Origin: Pelargonium tetragonum
Taxonomy: Eukaryota; Streptophyta; Magnoliopsida; Geraniales; Geraniaceae
DNA length: 29,793 nt
Direction: 5' to 3'
Assembly (NCBI GenBank): GCA_036897445.1
Contig: JAYMTL010000178.1
Location: forward strand, 1-29,793
The position numbers were made by a program, and so were the translations under genes. Shown here piece after piece: positions 21,682 to 29,793 of this stretch; positions within the stretch are counted from its first letter, which is position 1; every line of letters starts with the position of its first letter. The notes beneath the pieces were generated by a model that was not told the DNA's origin, did not search any database, and saw nothing but the letters and a program-made list of their open reading frames with translations.

Positions 21682-22041
21682 TTAAAGGGGAACTTTCTAA
21701 GTTTTTGTGTAGAAGGAATTTCTTTGTAACTAGAGTGGGCTTTCCTAAAAAAAGAAATTCTCGCAGTAGAAAGAAAAATACGCCCCTATTCTGTTACTAT
21801 CCTGAATTTCAACTTCGTTAGTTAAATACTCGAATTAAGCAATACTCTTGATTATTCTAAATTAAATAAGAAGAATACCAAGAAAACAAGATAGAAAAAA
21901 GACGGCAAAGTCGCATATTAAGGGGTCATATCTTTGCTAAATACTTGTTAAATAGGTATCCCGGTAACATGGAAATGTGGATCAAGACTAAGAAAACTCG
22001 GTAATTTGGAAAAACTGCTTTACTCGAAAAGAGGCTCCATT

Positions 22042-22055
22042 TTCAATTAATTGAA
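22042..22055. repeat. Perfect 14-bp palindrome
   Basis: TTCAATTAATTGAA is its own reverse complement. Confidence 0.9.
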
Positions 22056-22203
22056 TATCATAGCCTACCTAAAATTTTTGATGTACTTTTGTCCCCTTGC
22101 TTGAATAAATACTTAATAAGAAAAAGTCTCACAGCAGGTAAATTTCAGAAATCGGAGAAAATCCGTGAGTAAGAATCGCTTGATAGTGTAAAACATTGTC
22201 ATA

Positions 22204-22243
22204 CCCCTAGAAAGAAGGTTACGACTTTCTATTTGTATAGGGG
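22204..22243. repeat. Composite hairpin
   Basis: TAGAAAG (22208-22214) pairs with CTTTCTA (22225-22231) around a 10-base loop. Outside it, CCCC (22204-22207) pairs with GGGG (22240-22243) after a one-sided 8-base bulge. Double-hairpin-like elements of this style occur in some fungal mitochondria. No second copy was noticed here. Confidence 0.6.
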
Positions 22244-23600
22244 CTCTTTAATCTTTAAAAACCCGATACCAGTGTCAAGGGAAGCCCCCCCGCAAAAAGG
22301 AATTTAATTATCTGTTTAGCATAGTTTACATTTTATCTTATAACTCGTTGCAAAGAAAATCTTCTTATTTAATGTACGAAACACAGGAAACCCCCTTGGA
22401 TGATTCACAAGCCAAAAGCTTAAAACCTAGACAGAGGGACTTCAAATAAACTAGAATTTAATATCTTCAAGGCATACTTTTCCTCATCCATCCAATATCT
22501 TTATAAAGGTAGAAACCCGCTAAAATTGATACAGCTTTTTGACTGGTAGTACCTCCAAACTTGAAATTTGAGCCAAGTTTTTGATCTTTAATGAGATTTT
22601 GAGGAATATTACTAGCTTTCCTTTTTAAGGTCCCATTGTAACTACTCTTACTATGCTTTTTGCGCAACCCAGTCTTTATTACACTACATTTACTTGAATC
22701 TTCGTTGACTACCCCGGTTACTCCATTAACGTGCTATGCGTACACAGTATTCACTTCCGCTATACGATATTTTTGTTCTTAAGCTCTTTATCATGAAATT
22801 TCTTGTTACCCTACCTAGATTCTAATTTACTAAGTATAAGAAAACGTTAAAAGTCTTTAGGAGCTCCCCAGACACGTTAAAGTGTGCTTCGGTTGACTGA
22901 AATATATAGTTTTTATAATTCATAAGGGATTTCTTAGCTTTAGTGATAAAAGATATAGTAAAAGATCCTTTATGCATAGTCCTTTAGGATAACAGAGCAC
23001 ACTTAATAGGTAAAAAATCTTAATTTCTGGTTTCCAGAGATACGGCTCTTTAAAACGGCTATATAATAAAGGATTCCTATTATAGTTTTAACTCTTTGTC
23101 TTCAGTGAATAGTCAAACTTTCCGCAAGAAACCTAAGAGACTCTCACCAAACCTGACTCTAACTTGACAAGTCAAAAGGAATTAAATCCCAATCCTGCTA
23201 ATCAACGGGTTTAAAGGCTTGTTTAATTTTAAGAATTTAGTTGAATACATACACGTACAAGGAAACTTTTTCCATACCAGAATAACTTATTCTAGTTGCA
23301 GCTTGCGGCAGAAATCCCCTAATAGAAGGATCTTGCCCTTGAAAATCCATGTCTTAATTCATTTTTATGTTCTAGTTTATACCTTACTTTTTAACCCCTT
23401 TGAAACCCGGGGAGAGTACTAACCAGTCCCTTTTTTGAGTAAAGTGTCTGCTTTTTATCAATTAAATGTCATCGAGCATTTCATTTTAGTTTTCATTTGA
23501 GTAGAAAAAAGAAAAAGAAGTTTGAGGAATCCCTTGTTATGATATATAACTAAAAACCTTTACTAGGAAGCATAACAGAGCGCTAAAACTCAAAGTAAAC

Positions 23601-24043
23601 TTGCTAGTATCACGTCCCCAAAAAGCCCCTTCCGCGTTCTTACTCCCACGGATTTCAAGTCACGGGCCAATTCCTGCTAATGCCTTGAGTTCAAGGCGCA
23701 CTAGTAAATATGCGATTTCTTATAACGCCCGTACAGCAAGCCTTTCTGGGTGCTTTCCGGGGTTGACAAACAGAAAATTAGATATTTCTAAGGGCTTCTC
23801 TATTATATTTCAATTAAAAGGAAAAGGGCAGCTCTCACTTGGAAAATTCTGTCCTGTGGAAGTTGTTAGAGCACCCATCAAGGAATACATGAAGCTTTGT
23901 AGTCATAATTTGGTGCATAATCTTAGATAAAGAAGCCATCCTACACGGCACAAGGAGTCCCCTTCTCTAAGCTCGATTTAACAAAGACTCCTAATGCTGC
24001 TTTGAGGCCAGGGAAGATAAAGCGGAACCCGTGTTTTGAAAAA
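23601..24043 (+). pseudogene. Two overlapping coding-like frames, unknown family
   Basis: The first frame (23601-23927, 109 codons, TTG at its border) contains GPIPANALSSRRTSKYAISY, SGCFPGLTNRKLDISKGFSI and GKFCPVEVVRAPIKEY. A second plus-strand frame (23927-24043, 39 codons) overlaps its end and continues with YTAQGVPFSKLDLTKTPN then AALRPGKIKRNPCFEK. Residue use is protein-like across the junction, and this patch is more G+C-rich than its surroundings. Two long frames on one strand joined end to end suggest one broken gene of about 145 codons. The KGFSIIFQL stretch faintly recalls LAGLIDADG endonucleases, but the LAGLIDADG motif is not visible. The length alone is not above chance. Confidence 0.3.
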
Positions 24044-24651
24044 TGAGCCAAAACTTGTGCAAACGGGAATTCCTATAAATTAAAAAATTTTTGGGTGTTG
24101 GAGAATTCTTTCCTAGTGAAAAGCCTTTTGTTTTTACCACCGCGGAGGTAACTTGTGTTAACACAATAGGGAGAAAGTGTTCCTTTTTTAACCTTGGAAT
24201 AAAGATACGAAACCCATAAGGAAGGCTTTACTACAAGGTACTACAAGGGAGGGCGGGAATCTCGTTACCTGAAAAATCCCTAAATCTGAACTCGAAGTTG
24301 TACCTATTCGAGGTGTTAAGTACCTGTTACGGCTGTAAAACTATACATCCTTTACTAGTAGGGGAGACCCCCTAAATATAAAAAGGATTTTTTAGGAGGT
24401 ATATTAAGGGCGCTCGTTAAGCACTTGCTTTGAGAAAAATTTTCCTATCAAAATTACAAGAACTCGTGAACTAAGACTATTAAAACTGCACTTTTGGGGT
24501 CACCTGCCAGCTTTCTTTATATGGAATACAACCAGGGATAGGCTTTTGTTTGTATTCTAGCTTTTAATCTTAATTATCTTATTAGGAAGGTCCTTTTTTT
24601 AGATTGTGAATATTTTCATTTTCTTAGGATTCTTAAGAGTTCTGTTACTTA
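24044..24651. other. Stretch without recognised genes
   Basis: No frame, RNA or repeat could be supported. ACTACAAGG occurs twice in direct succession at 24230-24248. Confidence 0.4.
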
Positions 24652-24831
24652 ACACGGCGGGAGAAATGTATTAGGATTCCTTTTGGGATAGATAGGACGA
24701 ACCCTAGTCTTATAAACAGCAACTTTATGGGTCTTAGCGGGAGCCCTAGTTATGAGAAAAGTAAGAGCAATAAGAGGAATAAATCCAGCAGCATGAACTA
24801 AATTGGAGTTTAGAGCCCACTTAGAGAATTC
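24652..24831 (-). pseudogene. Open minus-strand frame without start, unidentified
   Basis: These 60 codons are open between stops and have no ATG. They read KWALNSNLVHAAGFIPLIAL, TFLITRAPAKTHKVAVYK and TRVRPIYPKRNPNTF. A hydrophobic segment of about 15 residues is followed by a basic segment. Codon endings (GCT, CTT, ACT, AAG) resemble those of copies A and B. I cannot name a family. A membrane-anchored fragment of a mitochondrial gene or a chance frame are both possible. Confidence 0.25.
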
Positions 24832-25431
24832 TTATAAAAAAGAAATCCTAAAATAGTAAAAAAATTCCTGGGACATCATATGAAATCAATTAGAAGGCCC
24901 CTCGCCAGATTAAATATTTACAATATAAAGAAATTCTTTTGTTAGGAAACCTTCAGTAAGAAAAAAAGAGAGAATTTTCCGGAGCTTTAAGAGGCATTAA
25001 ACACAAAGTTCAAGGGCTTACTTTCGATTGTAGGAGCTCCCTAAAAAAACTTAGCCAAAAACCGGGTGGGGCGTAGCTTAGTAGAGACAATTTTTTCTTA
25101 TATCATCTTAGTCTTTCCTCTCACTTTTATTTATTAGGGCATTCTCTTTGCTTTATAGCTATTTTTGTCCAAAGCACCCACTATAATCGTCCGTGCAAAT
25201 TCTTCCACTAGGAAAAAGCATTAGACTCTTGTATAAAAGAAATCCACTTAACTCTAAATTATTTGCATTATTGACGCTTTGTCTTGAGTTACCGGTACCG
25301 TTCGAAAAATAAGGCTTTAAGTACTCAAGGTCGGTTAAAATTTTAAAAGGGAGATCCCAAAAAAAGACTTATGAATTTACAAGATATCAACTCTCCGCGC
25401 AAGCAATTCAAACGACTCTTTTGCACAAGGG
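24832..25431. other. Stretch without recognised genes
   Basis: Nothing could be supported on either strand. Confidence 0.4.
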
Positions 25432-25674
25432 ATGATACAGCTTCACGGTTACTACTTGTTGCTACCAGGTCTCTATATTCATTGGAATTACTATAGTGGG
25501 AGTGGTCTTTCAAAAAGACTGAACAAAAGCCATATCTTTAAACAAGAAATCTGCGCCTATTTTCCCTTTATAGACGGAAATATAGCAAATTCTAAAAAAG
25601 GAAGTTCTTTCCTATGCTACAAAAAAGCTATGCAACAAAGTTTTATTTCGGATCCTTTATCGCCTCTCTTTTGA
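25432..25674 (+). pseudogene. Possible GIY-YIG endonuclease N-terminal fragment
   Basis: This plus-strand frame of 80 codons contains PGLYIHWNYYSGSGLSKRLN then KSHIFKQEICAYF. It resembles 'GIYIWIN--NGKYYVGSGVNLSKRL' with the turn between the two strands deleted. GLY stands for GIY and YYSGSG for YYVGSG, and the basic SKRLN helix with the expected catalytic Arg follows. The remaining 40 residues (FPFIDGNIANSKKGSSFL onward) have no clear match. It starts with ATG just before the resemblance. The length is within chance, so the call rests on this one segment. Confidence 0.4.
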
Positions 25675-28600
25675 GCGGAGTTGTACTAGATTATAAAGAC
25701 TTTTTGGGGCTTATATTATATAAGGTAATTCTTTTTGTAGAAGAAACTTATAGGATATTCTAACTTAATTTAGGTTTCATTTACAGGCTTTTCAGCTCCT
25801 GTCAACATTTAGTCCTCTATATAAGCAATAACACCGTAAACGCAAACCTCATAAACTTGTATTGATATCAAAGAAGAAATTCTAGGAGCAAAGGATAATA
25901 AAGTATACCAAAAGGAGCCTCTAGTGAGTAGAAATTCTCTACCAACTACCTTAATGGAGCACTTATAAAATAGGGTGCCGTAGAGAGAAATAGATCTGTT
26001 TTCTTTTGCTCTTGAGTACAACTTTTGCGTACGGGTTTACTCTATTATAGTTTACGCTTAAAAGTTTTCTCATTCTTGTTATTCTTTATTTTATATCGTT
26101 TATATCGGAGGAGTCTCCACAAGGTATAAACAGGGCAAAAGGGGCTTCTTTATTGGAAGAAAAAACTCTGTCGTAATTAAAGATTCTTTTTATGGATCTC
26201 CCCTTTTTTCTTAATTTCTCAAGCTCAATACTAAATTTCAATTAAGGACCTTACTCTGAATTCTATTACCTTTAGAAAAGTTCTAGCTAGATTACATTCC
26301 CAAGGCCCAAGGTAAGGGGAGCTTGACTTTTTCAACAGCTAAAACTCGCCTGCTCTCAAATAAGACTGAAAACTGCATTTCCTAGAGAATAAATATTCTC
26401 CTGCATAAACTAAGACTTTCTATTAAATTAAGCGATCCCCTTCTCTATGGGAGACCCCCCGGTTAGTTACCCTGTACTTGACTAAGCAGATGGCATGGCG
26501 GATTTATGTCTCATGCTATTAGAAGCCCTTCGCTTGATTAAATGGAAAGGCAGCTTTGGGACCCTATTACAGGAACCGAGAAGGATTGTACAAAGATGAA
26601 AAGCAGATATAAAAAATAGAGCTAAAAACAAACGAAAGTGAAAGAAAGGGCCCACTCATAAAGTCAAAATGCTGTAATAAAGAAAATGTAAACCTCACTT
26701 TTGGTTAAGGGCTCTAAGGAAGACTTCTCCGGAAAGCTTTAATTTAAACTCAAGAATTCAAAATCTTAAGGATACGCTTCTAAGTATGACAATGCTCTTG
26801 AATATTAATACAACACAAGCTAAAATACCGCGGCAATAAGAACTTGTTTGTACAAAAATTTCTAAAAATATAAGAGCTGACATAGTCTTTTTTTACTTTC
26901 CTACACTCACATGAATAGGAAAGGTTATGAGAGAAAAGCTTTCTAGTTTATAGGTTCAAGGGTTGGGCGGTTTTTAATTAATGTGAAATTATACCTTTTA
27001 TATCTAAGTGGGACCCCTTTACCAGTTTCGTATGTAATCCAAGCGAGAAAAAAGAATTTATAGAGTCACTTATCAAGACTTCCTTGTCAATAGAGTCCTT
27101 CAACCCCGTTATACCTTCTAGTTAAAAAAAAATGAAACTACTAGAATATGACAGAAATTATTACAGGGGTCCCTTACTAATTGGTAAGCACGGGAGCGAG
27201 CCTCCTTTAATTTTAAATCTTCTTATAAGCGTCCACTACAAAGGCAATTTATACTTACAAATAATATTGAGCCTAAAGAGCTAGCTCCCGGTTTAAAATT
27301 GAAAAGGAAACCCCTGTATTTCGACGGGTCCCTCATAACTAACTAATAGTAATATAGCATTACAGGTTATATAATCAAAATTCGAAAGTGAAATTCTAGG
27401 ATTATCCCCACATAGAACTTCTCATTTGAGTACGGGTTTGGCGAGTATTATTAAAAAAGCGGGTCTCCAATTAAACCCTTTCGAAGAAAGATAATTATAG
27501 CATTCAGTTTACCTGTCTGTAAGTAGAGTATAACAAGAAATAATTACAGTTCTAAAAGATACAACTCCTACTCCGTTTTCGAAATCTTTAATGAATAAAG
27601 CTTGCGCCCTCTATTATTACACACGCTAAGGGGTGCCGCTTTTAGATAGACAACTTATCAATAAGGTATTCTTTTTTTCTTTCAAGGTTTTGGTTATATG
27701 CAGTAATTTAAAATCTGCGATTTAGACTTCTTAATATTATGCAATTGTACTAATTTTTTAATAACTTTATTTTAGAGACTATACTATTGGACCCATTATA
27801 GTAAGACTTTTCTCTTGAAGGTGGTTATTAGTTCCCAAGCCTCTTAATGTTTAGAATGAATTTTTGTAATATACATGGCTGCCTTAAAGAAAAAGATTTT
27901 TTAATACCAAAATCTTGATAACAACTTTATAAATTCTCGACTTATACCTCTCCCGCGAGTGTTTCTGTGTTAACTACAAGGAGTTCAAGTTCTACGTACC
28001 CACTTTTAGTTTTTACAAAACTCCTGTGTTTACGGAACTAAAAGTTCTGCAGTATAGTACCTGAGCAGTTAAAATACTTTATGAAGTATAGGGCGGTTAC
28101 AATTACCTTAAAGTCTCGAGAATCTAAAATTTGTGTAGTAAAAGGACTAGAATGGCTGCTCACGAAAGGAAGAAAAATAAGTAACCCTGGGTCCAAAGTA
28201 CTTTAAAAGCTTTATTAACTTGAATTTTATTGAGTCTCACTAAATCTCAGAAAGGGCACTCGAATTTTGAAGTACCTCTTGTAAAAAGACTGGTTATTTG
28301 TATCTTTCAAAAAGTCAAGGGTTGCCATACAGGGTAAGCTTTTAATAACAAAAAATTAGAGGATAAGCTTTTCTTGATCACTAGTTCGTGACTATACTTT
28401 CTATACTCTTGAATTTAAGATATGTAACACATACGGAAAAGACATATAACGCGAAAATTTGGCAATACTTTATTCTAAGGCTCCTTTTGTTAACTTGAAA
28501 ATAAGACTTTTAGGATTTAGGATTGCAATTAAAAATAACTAGATCCTATTTTGTTACGAAACTAAGAATATAACCCCCATACTTTTAGTAGCTTACTAGC

Positions 28601-29583
28601 TCGTTAAACTAATACCTGTTTTATATTATATTTACCTTGTCCTTCTAAGAAAAAGATGCTTATACTTTTCATTTCCCAATGTCGAGTTTGAAAAGAGAGG
28701 AACTAATGTAATGCTTAGTAAATAAAAGTAAATATAAAGGATAAAAGCTCCCGCTTCTTTCTATACGAATAAGTAATTAGAGGGTCTCCCTAAGCAAGGC
28801 CAGGTTGCTTTACTACTACCTTCTTTTACAACTTCATAGTATTTTTACCCTATGGGAACTCTCTCTAACGTAAACTTGAAAACACCCCCGCTTTTAACAA
28901 AAAGTAAGCAAAATCCTTCTTTCTTTTTTAATAAATAACGTTATAAAAAAGAGCCGGGTTTTTTTATAGCAACAATTTTAGGTTCCTATTGGTATAAGTT
29001 AAGAGTACTTTGATAAACAAAAAACTTCAGTCTAACTTTTTATAACCCCTGCTTCTGTAAGATTTAATTGATAAACTAAGTCTCGAGTAAAACTAAAGTA
29101 TCTTCCCGGTTACACCCAATTAAAACGCATACCTTACTGGTTTAAGTGGACTAAGCCCAATAAAATTTAAGAATAATATAAAGTCTAAACTTTTCTGCGT
29201 CAACCCTGTCACGAACACTTATTACAAAAAGAAAACTTTACTACTTTCTATTGCATTCTGTAAATACCTAGTATATATACCCTATTACTATAAAAACTAG
29301 AAGCTTTACTATCCCTTGAATTTCCACCCGTTAATAAAGTAGATCCTTAAATTAAACTTAGCATATCACTATAAGTTTTCCTACATAAGCTTACCCGGAA
29401 TTTTTAGTAAGGAGTCGTTAAGAGGTTTTTTACAAGTATTCGATAAACAAGAACGCCTGCCTATCATCTATTATATTAAAGCCAAAATAGCGAACCCAGA
29501 CCCGGGATACCTAGTATATCCCACCTTTGCTTAATGTAAAGTAGCAGATCCCCAGCCAGATGTTATAGTCTAAACAGAACTCA
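25675..29583. other. Long stretch without recognised genes
   Basis: A minus-strand frame at 25809-26021 has no motif. Around 26470-26720 the plus strand has protein-like patches (for example LYLTKQMAWRIY and NREGLYKDEKQI) broken by stops that I cannot assign. At 27173-27188 CTTAC and GTAAG flank TAATTG like a D-arm, but no other tRNA arm follows. From about 26.8 to 29.5 kb I see nothing. Confidence 0.4.
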
Positions 29584-29688
29584 AAAGAAAAAGAATTCCT
29601 CGCTTTTAAACACACACTTCTTACTCACGATCTTATTTGCTTTCTGTACCTTTGGCTTTCTTACTTGGTAGCTGTACTTCTCTATTAG
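29584..29688 (-). pseudogene. Lys-rich coding-like fragment related to the tail of copy B
   Basis: This 35-codon minus-strand frame reads LIEKYSYQVRKPKVQKANK then IVSKKCVFKSEE. Its DNA, AGAAGTACAGCTACCAAG on the minus strand, matches AGAAGTATAGCTATTAAG in copy B (5174-5191) with three changes, and the flanks stay purine-rich. This suggests another relic of a NUMOD3-type endonuclease tail. No catalytic part is visible before the end of the window. Confidence 0.35.
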
Positions 29689-29793
29689 CTAAACAAGCAA
29701 TCCCTTGTAAATAAAAAGAAAGTGCGAGGCTTTTAATAAAAAGAATCTTACTATCAAATTAGAAAAGCTACCATACAAAAGTGCTATGACTTG

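Larger units (their letters stand above)
21682..23600. other. Stretch without recognised genes
   Basis: A minus-strand frame at 22467-22667 begins RKKHSKSSYNGTLKRKA, faintly like a NUMOD3 repeat ('KHSE-S--K---K'), but the rest has no match and I do not call it. A palindrome and a composite hairpin inside the stretch are listed separately. Confidence 0.4.

Noticed and set aside
22467-22667. NUMOD3-like start RKKHSKSSYNGTLKRKA
   Set aside because: The remaining 50 residues have no counterpart in the family, and no related DNA was seen elsewhere in the window.
27170-27205. D-arm-like palindrome CTTAC...GTAAG followed by a small GGAG/CTCC stem
   Set aside because: No T-arm or acceptor stem follows, and the second stem has a 5-base loop.
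1-29793. CRISPR array, rRNA genes, bacterial operons, tandem satellite
   Set aside because: No regularly spaced repeats, no conserved rRNA core strings and no runs of spaced genes were seen on either strand.

Overview
This window is AT-rich (about one third G+C by eye) and holds no intact gene that I can recognise. No open frame exceeds 109 codons. A rough calculation from the base composition (about 7% stop codons per codon, six frames) gives a longest chance frame of about that size, so frame length is no evidence here. What can be supported comes from motif resemblance and from homology between parts of the window.

The best reading is a large intergenic desert of a bloated organelle genome. 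A fungal mitochondrion is favoured; an algal or plant organelle, or a nuclear copy of organelle DNA, remains possible. Two lines point that way. (1) Two decayed tRNA-like stretches resemble organellar/bacterial-type tRNA-Pro(UGG) (about 11232-11300) and tRNA-Lys(UUU) (about 21576-21681). (2) Many short coding-like stretches on both strands resemble pieces of GIY-YIG homing endonucleases and their Lys-rich NUMOD3-type tails, the gene family carried by group I introns and free-standing mobile ORFs of fungal mitochondria.

Layout. 1-2042: nothing recognised. 2043-5335: the clearest structure, two diverged copies of one endonuclease-like element in inverted orientation. Copy A is on the minus strand (2043-2925) and copy B on the plus strand (4757-5335, perhaps starting nearer 4032). 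Their 3' tails face outward and share a perfect 19-bp inverted repeat (2061-2079 / 5301-5319). 5925-6084: another tail fragment on the plus strand. 6847-7100, 8634-8840 and 12619-12870: minus-strand fragments. 7.4-11.2 kb: a cluster of five short perfect palindromes or hairpins and the tRNA-Pro relic. 14.1-14.3 kb: a Lys/Arg-rich minus-strand stretch. 15858-16401: two adjacent minus-strand frames of unknown origin. 19.4-21.3 kb: a second dense cluster of endonuclease pieces on both strands, followed by the tRNA-Lys relic. 23.6-24.0 kb: two overlapping plus-strand frames of unknown family. 24.65-24.83 kb: an unidentified minus-strand frame. 25.4-25.7 kb: a possible GIY-YIG fragment. 25.7-29.6 kb: nothing recognised. 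29584-29688: a last Lys-rich minus-strand fragment.

The picture is a graveyard of repeated homing-endonuclease invasions, with tRNA relics left between them. The A/B homology is seen directly in the sequence. The GIY-YIG assignment is by eye and needs a profile search.
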